From RH-AL1 sp965214415 (lineage in GTDB: Bacteria > Pseudomonadota > Alphaproteobacteria > Rhizobiales > Beijerinckiaceae): a stretch of 64,000 bases of DNA. The stretch lies in contig CBDCBQ010000003.1 in the NCBI GenBank assembly GCA_965214415.1, forward strand, positions 3,348,001 through 3,412,000. Direction: 5' to 3'. The notes beneath the pieces were generated by a model, which worked only from the letters and a program-made list of their open reading frames with translations, was not told where the DNA came from and searched no databases. This document shows, one piece after another, positions 22,942 to 33,420 of this stretch. Position numbers and translations under genes: made by a program. Position 1 is the first letter of the stretch. Every line of letters starts with the position of its first letter.

Positions 22942-24753
22942 TTGGAAGACACCCCTACCGAGGACGCCGTCGTGCTCGCACCGGGCACGACGGCCCGCTC
23001 CGTCCTGCCCACCCTGTATGCCGGCGCCATCGTCGTCGCGGCCTTGTACTATGGGCAGGAGCTCATGGTGCCGCTGGTGCTCGCAGCGCTGCTGGCCTTC
23101 GTCCTCGCGCCCGCATGCCGGCGCCTGCAGAAGCTGAGGCTCCCGCGCGTCCTCGCCGTCCTGCTTGTCGTGCTCATGACCTTCGCGATGATCGGCGGCC
23201 TCGGCACGATCGTGGCGCGGCAGGGCGCCTCGTTGGCCGAGAGCTTGCCGCAATACAGCGCGACCATCGGCACCAAGTGGAAGAGCCTCGTCAGCGGCGT
23301 CGGGCATCTCGAGCAGATGACCAAGACCTTCGCGCCGAGCTCCACTCAGACGACGAAGAAAAGCGGCGGCCACGACGAAGGGATCGCCGCGCCGCTCGGC
23401 CTCGACATGTCGGGCATGTCGATCGCGCGCACGCTCGCCCAGCCGCTGCTCGCCCCGCTCGCCACCGGCGGCATCGTCTTCATCTTCACGATCTTCATCC
23501 TGCTGTCGCAGGAGGACCTGCGCGACCGGCTGGTGCGGCTGGTCGGACGCCAGGATCTGCATCGCACCATCCTGGCGATGAACGACGCCGCCTCGCGCCT
23601 GTCGCGATACTTCCTGTTCCAGCTCGCGCTGAACTCGGTGTTCGGCGTCGTGATCGGCGTGTGCCTGGGGTTTGCCGGGCTGCCCAACCCGCTGCTGTGG
23701 GGCATCCTCGCCGCGGTCATGCGGTTCGTGCCCTTCGTCGGCGTCGTGATCGCCTTGGTGCCGCCGCTTCTGCTGGCCGTCGCGGTGGTGCCCGGCTGGT
23801 CGCTCGCGATCCTCGTTCTGGCGCTGTTCGCCGGCGCCGAGACTCTCATGGGCCAGGTGGTCGAGCCGCTGATCTACGGCCACAGCACCGGGCTGTCGCC
23901 GCTTGCCGTGATCGTCGCCACGGCGTTCTGGGCGCTGATCTGGGGCCCCGTCGGCTTGCTGATCGCCACGCCGCTGACCGTCTGCCTGGTGGTGATCGGG
24001 CGGCACGTCGCGCCGCTCGCGTTTCTCGACGTGATCCTCGGCGATTCGCCACCGCTCGAACCGCCCGAGACGTTCTATCAGCGCGCGCTCGAGGGCCAGG
24101 CGACGATGCTGCTGCCCGACGCGCGCAAGCGGATCGCGGCAACCTCGCTCGTCGACTACTACGACAAGGTCGCGCTGCCCGGTCTCGCGCTTGCGCAGGA
24201 CGACCTCTTCCGTGACGCGCTGGCCTTCGAGCGGCTTGAGAGCATCCACGAGCAAATCCACACCCTGCTGGCACCGCTCGCCGCCTCGGCGTCGCCGCGC
24301 GCCGGTGGGACGGGCAAATCGCCGCCGCCGCCGGACTGGCAACGCGACGGCGCCGTGATTTGCGTGCCGGGCCGCGGCCAGCTCGACGACCTCGCCGCGC
24401 GGATGGCCGTGCAGGGGCTGAGCCGTAGCCAGTTCGGCGCGCGCGTCGAGCCGAACATGGTGCTGGGATCGAGCGCCGCGATGCCAGCCGACATGGCGCG
24501 GGCGAAGCTGTGCTGCCTGTCGGTGCTGGAGAACGGCACCACCGTCGCGGGCGTGCGCTTTTTCATCAAGCGAATGCAAAAGCAGCTGCCCGGTACGATC
24601 ATCGTCATCGGCCTCTGGCACGCCGGGCGCGACAGCCCCTTGCTCGCGGCCCTGCGCGCCGCCGGCACGGAAGAGCATCTCGTCCTGTCCGTGGGCGAGC
24701 TGCTCGCCTACTGCAACGCCACCGCCGCGCGGGCCGTGCAGCCTGCCTTGTAG
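22942..24753 (+). CDS. AI-2E family transporter (PerM/TqsA-like) with a large C-terminal cytosolic domain
   Basis: About 603 residues. An N-terminal pair of membrane segments (VLPTLYAGAIVVAALYYGQE region, LMVPLVLAALLAFVLAP) is followed by a soluble loop, then about six more segments including GFAGLPNPLLWGILAAVMRF and VVEPLIYGHSTGLSPLAVIV, which are signatures of the family. The last ~230 residues are cytosolic, with GAVICVPGRGQLDDLAA and a histidine-poor Rossmann-like part; I do not recognise a named domain. Substrate is unknown; members export signals, ions or small metabolites. Start is uncertain: TTG 22942 fits relatives best, whereas GTG 22840 follows AAGGAAGG contributed by the adjacent repeat. 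Confidence 0.82.
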   Translation: MEDTPTEDAVVLAPGTTARSVLPTLYAGAIVVAALYYGQELMVPLVLAALLAFVLAPACRRLQKLRLPRVLAVLLVVLMTFAMIGGLGTIVARQGASLAESLPQYSATIGTKWKSLVSGVGHLEQMTKTFAPSSTQTTKKSGGHDEGIAAPLGLDMSGMSIARTLAQPLLAPLATGGIVFIFTIFILLSQEDLRDRLVRLVGRQDLHRTILAMNDAASRLSRYFLFQLALNSVFGVVIGVCLGFAGLPNPLLWGILAAVMRFVPFVGVVIALVPPLLLAVAVVPGWSLAILVLALFAGAETLMGQVVEPLIYGHSTGLSPLAVIVATAFWALIWGPVGLLIATPLTVCLVVIGRHVAPLAFLDVILGDSPPLEPPETFYQRALEGQATMLLPDARKRIAATSLVDYYDKVALPGLALAQDDLFRDALAFERLESIHEQIHTLLAPLAASASPRAGGTGKSPPPPDWQRDGAVICVPGRGQLDDLAARMAVQGLSRSQFGARVEPNMVLGSSAAMPADMARAKLCCLSVLENGTTVAGVRFFIKRMQKQLPGTIIVIGLWHAGRDSPLLAALRAAGTEEHLVLSVGELLAYCNATAARAVQPAL

Positions 24754-24781
24754 ACGTCAGGGCTCGCGGAATGCCGCCGCC

Positions 24782-24916
24782 GTTCCTTCTCTCCCGTTCG
24801 CGGGAGAAGGTGGCGCCGCGAAGCGGGGTCGGATGAGGGCGTCGCAGGATTGAGTGGCTCGGTCGACGTCGATCTAGCGCCGATCACCCTCATACGACCC
24901 GACGACGTCGGGCCAA
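24782..24916. repeat. Composite palindromic repeat, family 1 (right arm degenerate)
   Basis: Left arm 24782-24840 matches the 22684 copy (CTCCCGTTCGCGGGAGAAGG and GGTCGGATGAGGG). The right arm begins CCCTCATACGACCC at 24886 and breaks down after GGGCCAAG. It fills most of the gap between the AI-2E permease and the NCS1 transporter. Confidence 0.8.
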
Positions 24917-24985
24917 GTTAGCCCCGCCCCCCCTAGCACGAAATTCGCGAGGCCTCCCCCAAGCGCACGCCCCCTGGATGACCCG

Positions 24986-26485
24986 ATGACCGACACCGTG
25001 TCGCCCGCCTATCCCGACGCGCCCGGCGGGGCCGCGCCGGCGGCTCATGCCGCCGTCATCATCAAGCCGAGCTATGATGATCGGCTGTGCAACGAGGACC
25101 TCGCGCCGCTGCAGGCGCAGACGTGGACGAGCTACAACATCTTCGCGTTCTGGATGTCGGACGTGCATAGCGTCGGCGGCTACGTCACGGCGGGCAGCCT
25201 GTTCTCGCTGGGCCTCGTGAGTTGGCAGGTGCTCATCAGCCTGCTGGTCGGCATTCTCATCGTCCAGTTTTTCGTCAACCTCGTCGCCAAGCCGAGCCAG
25301 GTGACGGGCACGCCGTATCCGGTGATCTGCCGCGCCGTGTTCGGGGTCAAGGGCGCCAACATTCCGGCCATCATCCGCGGTCTCATCGCGGTCGCGTGGT
25401 ACGGCATCCAAACCTATCTCGCCTCGGTCGCCTTCATGGTGCTGGCGCTGAAGTTCGCGCCGTCGCTCGAGCCTTATGCCGACGTCACGCGGTCCGGGTT
25501 CGTCGGCTTGTCGGCGCTCGGCTGGGCGAGCTTCATGGTCCTCTGGGTCGTGCAGGCGATCGTCTTCTGGCGCGGCATGGAGGCGATCCGCAAGTTCATC
25601 GATTGGGCGGGCCCCGCCGTCTACGTCGTGATGATCGCGCTCGCCGGGTATCTCATCGCGAAAGCCGGCATCGCGAATGTCGGCCTCACCCTGGGCGAGG
25701 TGAAATACAAGGGCTGGGACGCGGTGCCGGTGATGATCGGCGCCGTGGCGTTGATCGTGTCGTATTTCTCCGGCCCGATGCTCAACTTCGGCGATTTCTC
25801 GCGCTACGGACGTTCCTTCGATGCCGTGAGGACCGGCAATGTCTGGGGGCTGCCGGTCAACTTCCTCGGCTTCTCGATCCTCTGCGTGATCACGACGTCG
25901 TCGACCCTGCCGGTGTTCGGCCGGATGATCATCGATCCCGTAGAGACGGTGAGCCACCTCGACAACATCTACGCGGTCGCGCTCGGCGCCTTCACGTTCA
26001 TGACGGCGACGATCGGCATCAACATCGTCGCGAACTTCGTCTCGCCGGCGTTCGATTTCTCGAACGTCGCGCCGCAGCATATCAGCTGGCGGACCGGCGG
26101 CATGATTGCCGCCGTCGGCTCGATCTTCATCACGCCGTGGAACCTCTACAAGAACCCCGAGGTCATCCATTACACGCTCGACATTCTCGGCGCGTTCATC
26201 GGCCCGCTGTTCGGCATCCTCATCGCCGACTTCTTCATCATCAAGAAGCAGCAGGTCACCGTCGACGATCTCTACACGATGAGCCCAGAGGGAAAGTACT
26301 GGTACACCAACGGCTACAACCCGGCCGCCGTGATGGCGATCATCCCGTCCGCCCTGGTGCCGATCCTGTGCGCCGTGATCCCAGGGCTGGCGATCGTGGC
26401 GAACTTCACCTGGTTCATCGGCGTCGCGCTGGGTTTTTCGCTCTACACGGTCCTGATGCGTCGTCAGGTGGCGGCGACGGCCTGA
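24986..26485 (+). CDS. NCS1 family nucleobase/hydantoin-type cation symporter
   Basis: A 499-residue protein with about twelve membrane segments. Residues after the cytoplasmic N-terminus read LCNEDLAPLQAQTWTSYNIF with FWMSDVHSVGGY, the NCS1 signature region. WYGIQTY contains the Trp and Gln that contact the substrate ring in Mhp1, and NFGDFSRY and INIVANFVSPAFDF match conserved helices. The family imports uracil, allantoin, hydantoins, cytosine or purines with Na+ or H+. No catabolic genes adjoin it, so the substrate stays open. Confidence 0.9.
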   Translation: MTDTVSPAYPDAPGGAAPAAHAAVIIKPSYDDRLCNEDLAPLQAQTWTSYNIFAFWMSDVHSVGGYVTAGSLFSLGLVSWQVLISLLVGILIVQFFVNLVAKPSQVTGTPYPVICRAVFGVKGANIPAIIRGLIAVAWYGIQTYLASVAFMVLALKFAPSLEPYADVTRSGFVGLSALGWASFMVLWVVQAIVFWRGMEAIRKFIDWAGPAVYVVMIALAGYLIAKAGIANVGLTLGEVKYKGWDAVPVMIGAVALIVSYFSGPMLNFGDFSRYGRSFDAVRTGNVWGLPVNFLGFSILCVITTSSTLPVFGRMIIDPVETVSHLDNIYAVALGAFTFMTATIGINIVANFVSPAFDFSNVAPQHISWRTGGMIAAVGSIFITPWNLYKNPEVIHYTLDILGAFIGPLFGILIADFFIIKKQQVTVDDLYTMSPEGKYWYTNGYNPAAVMAIIPSALVPILCAVIPGLAIVANFTWFIGVALGFSLYTVLMRRQVAATA

Positions 26486-26703
26486 CACCTCGCGGGGCGC
26501 CCCGCTTCACCTCGCCGTCATCTTGTGCCATACACCACGCGGCGCCGGGTTCGGCGCCGCGCTGCGTGGCCCGGTTGGGCGGCGCGCACCTCGGCCGGCG
26601 GCGTTGTGCTGGCGGCCAGCCCGGGCGGAATGCCCGTCACCTGCGTGTCCCGCAGGGGTGTTACGTGCCATGGCAGGATCGCCAGGCGCTGTCAGTTGCC
26701 TCT

Positions 26704-26826
26704 TGGGGAGGAGCCGCGTTGGCGGCGTCTCGAACCACGGGGCGGTTCCGCGACCTCGCCTTCGGCAAGGTTCGCCGCCTGGACCCTCCTTCGAGACGCG
26801 CTTGCGGGCGCTCCCCGGGATGAGGT
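26704..26826. repeat. Composite palindromic repeat, family 2, upstream of pnp
   Basis: Arms around GGCGGCGTCTCGAACCACGG and CCTTCGAGACGCGCTTGCGG are imperfect reverse complements separated by ~40 bp, matching copies at 40160 and 60557. It lies in the 436-bp region 26486-26921 between the NCS1 gene and pnp, which otherwise shows no gene. rpsO, the usual gene before pnp, is not here. Confidence 0.8.
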
Positions 26827-26921
26827 CGCGGCGGCGGCGCGGAGCCAAATCTCCCGACAGCCCCTGGCAATCTTGTTGTGGCGTCCGCCCCTCGTGCCGC
26901 GCGTATCCGAGAAAGACACGC

Positions 26922-29051
<2,130 letters not shown>

Positions 29052-29075
29052 GCTGTGCTTTTTACGTCGTGATCG

Positions 29076-29103
29076 TTGCCCCGCGGCCGTTGTCGCGGGG
29101 CAA
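29076..29103 (+). terminator. Hairpin after pnp, likely terminator
   Basis: Stem TTGCCCCGCG (29076-29085) and CGCGGGGCAA (29094-29103) with an 8-nt loop, 24 bp past the pnp stop. The T-tract is poor, so it could instead be a processing or stabilising hairpin between the convergent pnp and immunity genes. Confidence 0.6.
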
Positions 29104-29108
29104 GTTCG

Positions 29109-29825
29109 TTAGAGGGAAGGCAGCGTCGGGTTGAGATGCCGGGTGGCGGCGGCGATGCGCCGTGCCCCCTCCAGGTGGACAAGGTTGGCGGCATCGAAGA
29201 CCTGGTTGGTGGCCGAGAGCAGAAGACCACCTTCCGGTGTCCGCTCGGAAAACGGGATGCTGACAAGGTCAATGCCGGCGGCATGGACAGCGGGCACATA
29301 GGTGATCCAGGCCTTGGAATACCATCCCTCGGTTGGTTCGGGTAAAAGGTCGCTTGTTCCCGTCCGGCAGAAAGCCGGCTCCCAGCAGGTTATAGTCGCC
29401 AGTGTCAACGCCTTCACAACCTCATATGTTACAATTAGTGGATCGGGCGGGCGACCGCCGCAAGTTGTAAAATAGATCCGATTCCAGAGACGCCAAGCGT
29501 ATATACCTCCCACGCAACCAACCAAAGAATAAAGTTGCCTTGTGTCTCCCGAAAGACACGAGATGCCGTATCCGGCATCTGGCTCGATCTTGCCGAACTC
29601 ATCCCGCATGACATTATGTCGAACGATCTCGGCCAAACCGTCTTGAGATAACTGATATGTGAATTTCTTTCTTTCCCTGATCGACCATGGCGCCAAGGTG
29701 CTATCGATGTCGGCCAGGGTGTCAAAAAAGCGCCGAAGCCGATATGCGACATCATTGGGATGCTCGCGCCGGCTCGGCCAGGTAGCTCGAATACTGAACT
29801 TGGTAGCAAGAAAATCATACGTCAT
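29109..29825 (-). CDS. Imm52-like immunity protein
   Basis: About 238 residues from ATG 29825 (MTYDFLATKFSIRATWPSRR). Conserved-looking segments are RATWPSRREHP, LSCLSG-like GISCLSGD and RLWNRIYF; together with its place next to a Tox-REase-5-type toxin this suggests the Immunity protein 52 family, which is the usual partner. No signal peptide or membrane segment, as expected for a cytoplasmic inhibitor. It overlaps the toxin gene's end by 11 bp, so the two are co-translated, giving immunity right after toxin. The DNA is visibly richer in A+T than the neighbouring core genes. Family assignment is from memory of the pattern and not searched. Confidence 0.68.
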   Translation of the reverse strand: MTYDFLATKFSIRATWPSRREHPNDVAYRLRRFFDTLADIDSTLAPWSIRERKKFTYQLSQDGLAEIVRHNVMRDEFGKIEPDAGYGISCLSGDTRQLYSLVGCVGGIYAWRLWNRIYFTTCGGRPPDPLIVTYEVVKALTLATITCWEPAFCRTGTSDLLPEPTEGWYSKAWITYVPAVHAAGIDLVSIPFSERTPEGGLLLSATNQVFDAANLVHLEGARRIAAATRHLNPTLPSL

Positions 29826-31176
29826 GGCCAAACCGCCGGTTGAACCCAGATGATGTTCTTCCCAGGCCGTTTTCCGCAAATAGCTCCCGCGCGCAATCAG
29901 CCGCTTGGTCCTCTGCAAAATACCAAATAACTTGACGTGTCTCCGCCGCAGCCAATTCTCTATTTCCTTGCTTGATAAAGTCTTCCTCGACGCTTGCTTC
30001 TCCCGAAGGAAAGCTTAGCAGCCCGTTGAAGCCAGGCCCCTTGGCCTCGATCATTGCCCCGGTTTGCTCGTCACACTCGTCATAGTGGACGATCTTGCCG
30101 TTCGAGGGATTGACAAGGTTCATTGCCAAACCGAATTGGAGCGGTCGCTGCGGGTTGATCATCCGGCTAATCTGTTCTTGATAAGCTTTCGCCCGGGGAG
30201 AGGCTCCTTCCGAACCCGGCTGGTCTGGTCCAGGGTCGGGGCAAAGCTTTGGCTCGTTGTCATCCGTGTCCGTACCCGGAACAACCCTCGCATCCTCACG
30301 CGCCACCGGGAAAGAAGCGCCGTCGAAGAGGAGCGCACCGTCTAGCTCGCGGGCAAAGGGCACACCGGTGTCGGCATCGAAGAAGATTCCGGACGTGTCC
30401 TTATGGCCGGCGGCGAGGACGGTTCCGGCGGAGTCGAGAACCCGAAGAAGGCCCTCGTCGTGATCGTAGCTATAGGTGGCGCTGGAGCCGTCAGGGAGCG
30501 GGCCGCTTGTTGATACGTTGTTGGGGGAGGGGACGAACAGCGCGCCGAGTGTTGCGGCAAAGCCGACGGTCGCCGCCAGGGCCGACAAGGCGGCAAGAGT
30601 GCCCGCCCCCAGCTCCGGCGCGAGGAGCGGCGCGGCACGTACCGCCAGGGCAGGCCCCAAGCTTGCCGGGAGATCGGCTCCGGACCGCGGTGCGCCTGTC
30701 GAGGATCCACTCGTCCACCGGCCGCTCTCGTCGCCGCTGCCCGCCGGCACGCGCGGCTGCGACGGGTCGAAAGTTTTGCCGATCGCCTCCGGACCGAGGT
30801 CGAGTTCCCGCAGAAGCTCGCCGGATGTTAGTCCGACATCCAACAATCTTTTCGCCAGAGACATACGCTGGGACATGTTTTCGGCGTCCGGAACGCGGGA
30901 GAGACCGGCGATGGCGAGACGTAGGTTCGCGAGCGCCTGGTCGCCGCGCGACGATGTGTTGATCGCTTCCACGACGTGGCGCAGGAGACCGGCGGGAAGA
31001 AGCCGTCGGAACGCGATCGCCAGAAGTGCTTCCAAGCGCTCGTGGCTTCGATGGTCGAGGACATGGTGTGGAACCACGTCGATGTTGCCGACGCATAGTC
31101 CTCGTTCACCGAGCCAGAGAGCCTCGGCGGGTAGGACAACTTGAGGAACGCTGGAGCTTAGTCTGACCTGCGTCAA
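29815..31176 (-). CDS. Polymorphic-toxin-like protein with C-terminal restriction-endonuclease-fold domain (Tox-REase-5 type)
   Basis: About 453 residues starting at TTG 31176, four bases after GGAGGT; another TTG at 31188 is less well placed. Three parts are visible: an uncharacterised N-terminal region (1-150), a linker QPRVPAGSGDESGRW of the kind seen in many alphaproteobacterial secreted or phage-like proteins, with a hydrophobic stretch (LAALSALAATVGFAATLGAL) after it, and a C-terminal domain with RPLQFGLAMNLVNPSNGKI, DECDEQTGAMIEAKGPGF and RQVIWYFAED. D...EAK is the nuclease core, so DNA cleavage is likely. No Rhs or VgrG sequences or secretion genes are nearby, so the delivery route is unknown. 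Confidence 0.72.
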   Translation of the reverse strand: MTQVRLSSSVPQVVLPAEALWLGERGLCVGNIDVVPHHVLDHRSHERLEALLAIAFRRLLPAGLLRHVVEAINTSSRGDQALANLRLAIAGLSRVPDAENMSQRMSLAKRLLDVGLTSGELLRELDLGPEAIGKTFDPSQPRVPAGSGDESGRWTSGSSTGAPRSGADLPASLGPALAVRAAPLLAPELGAGTLAALSALAATVGFAATLGALFVPSPNNVSTSGPLPDGSSATYSYDHDEGLLRVLDSAGTVLAAGHKDTSGIFFDADTGVPFARELDGALLFDGASFPVAREDARVVPGTDTDDNEPKLCPDPGPDQPGSEGASPRAKAYQEQISRMINPQRPLQFGLAMNLVNPSNGKIVHYDECDEQTGAMIEAKGPGFNGLLSFPSGEASVEEDFIKQGNRELAAAETRQVIWYFAEDQAADCARELFAENGLGRTSSGFNRRFGHDV

Positions 31177-31191
31177 CGTGACCTCCAAAAT

Positions 31192-31223
31192 TAAGGCAAT
31201 TATTACGAGGTAGAATTACCTTA
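31192..31223. promoter_or_regulatory. Inverted repeat upstream of the toxin gene
   Basis: TAAGGCAATT (31192-31201) and AATTACCTTA (31214-31223) pair at 9 of 10 positions around a 12-nt centre, in an AT-rich stretch 15-50 bp upstream of the toxin start. This looks like a regulator-binding site or promoter; no regulator gene is adjacent. Confidence 0.45.
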
Positions 31224-31294
31224 GTCAAGGTGCTGATGCAAAACTCCTCCTTGTCGGATCATCACGCCCCGTGGGCCCGTACTAAACGTCCCAC

Positions 31295-31656
31295 ATGCAG
31301 CTGCCTGACGTCGACGTCGAGTTCCCGCCGGGGGAGATGACTATCGAGACGTCCAACCTGTCCCCTCGCGAGACAGGCTTGGACTTCGCGGTCTTCGTCG
31401 CGCCGAAATGGCGTCGCATGCCGCGCGGATCAAAGTCACGCAGCCGCCGTGGGGCTCGAAGCCGTCCGCTGTCTATATGATCGCCCCGTTCGGCTTCGCC
31501 GCCGGTACGACATGGTTGTCGAAGCACCAGGAAGACCGGCTCCGGCTATGGGTCGAGGCGAATCTGGCGGCCTTGCTCGACTACTGGAACGGCGTCATTC
31601 TGTACGACGACGATCTGCGGAAACAGCTGGTGGTCGCGAGCGTCATCCGACCCTGA
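31295..31656 (+). pseudogene. Hypothetical protein, split by an apparent one-base deletion
   Basis: The first frame reads MQLPDVDVEFPPGEMTIETS and ends its coherent part at VFVAPK (near 31415). The next frame reads ASHAARIKVTQPPWGSKPS and ends at 31656 with DYWNGVILYDDDLRKQLVVA. Adding one base near 31412-31416 would join them into a protein of about 120 residues. It looks like a small conserved protein of Rhizobiales that I remember without a function, so I give none. It is divergent from the toxin gene. Confidence 0.55.
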
Positions 31657-31725
31657 GGCCCGCGCCTTGATGTCTCCTGCCGCCGCGTCACAACTCGTCC
31701 CGCGCCCGACACGTCGAGACATCTC

Positions 31726-32151
31726 ATGAAGCGTTCGATCCTCATCGCCGCGTCCACGGCTACGCTCCTGATCGCCACGGCCTCCCAAGCAGATTCTCTG
31801 CACATCCACGACATGCCGCTGCCGGGTGATTACGGCGGTCGTTACGGCCATACGATCATCATCGACGGCAAGATCTGCCATCTCAGGAACAGCGCCGGGT
31901 TCAGCGCGCCGCAGGGGTGCAACTACGACATCCGCGCTGGCCTCGGTGGCGACGAGACCCTCCACTCGAAGACGACGAACAACGGGTGCAGCGTCGATTG
32001 CGAACCGTCGGCCGTCCGCCAACCCACCGATCAGTATGAGCATCTCGCGCCCAAGCCTGATATCGCGCGGGTGGAAGCTCGTCGCTCGCGACGCTGCATG
32101 AGGATGCACCACGATCGGGCGAGGTGTCGGCCGTGGCTCGGGGCCTGGTGA
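31726..32151 (+). CDS. Hypothetical secreted protein
   Basis: A 141-residue protein with an obvious signal peptide (MKRSILIAASTATLLIATAS, cleavage near QA-DS). The mature part has four or five cysteines (KICHL, GCNYD, NGCSVDCEP) that could form disulfides. The last ~30 residues are very rich in Arg and may be an out-of-frame tail if an indel lies upstream. No family recognised. Confidence 0.55.
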   Translation: MKRSILIAASTATLLIATASQADSLHIHDMPLPGDYGGRYGHTIIIDGKICHLRNSAGFSAPQGCNYDIRAGLGGDETLHSKTTNNGCSVDCEPSAVRQPTDQYEHLAPKPDIARVEARRSRRCMRMHHDRARCRPWLGAW

Positions 32152-32294
32152 TGCATCGATCTCGCAAACAAGTCGCTCGCTGCTGAACTCGCGTTCCGGC
32201 AGCGAGACACGCCGTCTCATTCCGCCATCTGGCGTCCGCACCCGCAATCCGCCATCTCCGGACCTCAAGGCACACGGCCTCGACGGAGAGCCCA

Positions 32295-32822
32295 ATGACG
32301 GACGCATCCCTGCCCCCGATCCCAGACGACGATCCCCGCCGCGACCTCGTCGTCGCCGACCCCGACGGGCCCGGGCTGACGCATCTCGCGATCGCGGGCG
32401 GCACCTACACGATCCTGCTCACCGGCGCCGATACCGGCGGCACCTATTGCCTGATCGAGATGTCGGTCCCGCCCAATGCCGGGCCGCCGCCGCACCGGCA
32501 CGATTTCGAGGAAATGTTCAGCGTTCTCGAAGGCGAGATCGAGATCACGTTTCGTGGGGCGACGGCGCGGGCCGCGGCGGGATCGAGCGTGAACGTGCCG
32601 GCCAACGCGCCGCATTCCTTCAAGAACGTGTCGCCCGCGCCGGCACGGCTGCTCTGCATGTGCACGCCCGCCGGGCAGGACGACTTCTTCAAGGCGGTGG
32701 GCGATCCGATCGAAAGCCGATCCTCGCCGCCGCCCGCGCTCAGCGCCGAAGAGCGAGCAGAACGCGGCCGCACGGCGAAAGCGCTCGCACCAAAATATCG
32801 CTCGGAGTTGCTCGTGCCCTGA
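32295..32822 (+). CDS. Cupin domain-containing protein
   Basis: A 175-residue single-domain cupin. Motif 1 is PPHRHDFEEMFSVLEGEIE (two His and the Glu for metal binding) and motif 2 is NVPANAPHSFKNVSP (third His). This small RmlC-like type commonly acts as a dioxygenase or isomerase or binds small molecules. The C-terminal ~40 residues are charged and helical. No pathway neighbours give a substrate. Confidence 0.85.
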   Translation: MTDASLPPIPDDDPRRDLVVADPDGPGLTHLAIAGGTYTILLTGADTGGTYCLIEMSVPPNAGPPPHRHDFEEMFSVLEGEIEITFRGATARAAAGSSVNVPANAPHSFKNVSPAPARLLCMCTPAGQDDFFKAVGDPIESRSSPPPALSAEERAERGRTAKALAPKYRSELLVP

Positions 32823-32982
32823 TCACTTGCGTCGAAATGGGAAGCGCGGGACAATGTGTCTTAATATAGTACACTTGCCAGCGACGTATTAGCCACGTCC
32901 CGCAAGCTTTAGCTTTCTCGTTGATATTAACAAATCCTTGCCTTAGCGTGCCGGCGCGGCGTTTCGAGTAAGGTCGACTGAC

Positions 32983-33366
32983 ATGAGTAAGTATGTAATT
33001 GCGTTGGTCGCGGCGTTTGTCGCGGCTTGGTTCGTCGCGGGGTCCGCCACCAGTGCGAGCGCGCACAAATGCTCCGCCTGCGGGCCCTTGCCGACGACGT
33101 ATCACACCACGACCGTCCACCCGAGCAAATCCTACACGCGCTATCACGACGAATCGGTGTACTCGCACGTGCCCCGGTACCATCACATCGTGAATATCAC
33201 GCGCATACAGCCGATCGTTCACATCCTGAACGTGACGCGGATCCATCATCGCACGATCTATTTCGTGCGCGACACCTACGCCAACGAGACCGAGACCCTC
33301 GCGCCCATCACCTACATACGCTCGAGCGTCATCAACACCTACGAAGGCGGCTGCGGCTGCCATTGA
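32983..33366 (+). CDS. Small secreted His/Tyr-rich protein with terminal Cys pairs
   Basis: A 127-residue protein with a signal peptide (MSKYVIALVAAFVAAWFVAG, cleavage near ASA-HKC). The mature chain begins HKCSACG and ends GGCGCH, with His, Tyr, Thr and Ile-rich repeats between (TTYHTTTVH, RYHHIVNITRI, VLNVTRIHHRT type). Spacing of short beta-prone units and Cys pairs at both ends suggests a small metal-binding or cell-envelope protein. AAGG occurs about ten bases before the ATG. Similar proteins seem widespread in Rhizobiales; the role is unknown. Confidence 0.65.
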   Translation: MSKYVIALVAAFVAAWFVAGSATSASAHKCSACGPLPTTYHTTTVHPSKSYTRYHDESVYSHVPRYHHIVNITRIQPIVHILNVTRIHHRTIYFVRDTYANETETLAPITYIRSSVINTYEGGCGCH

Positions 33367-33420
33367 TCGAGCGAGCCGAGCCGATGCGCGGCGGCTCCCG
33401 CGGCCGCGCATCGTTCGTCT

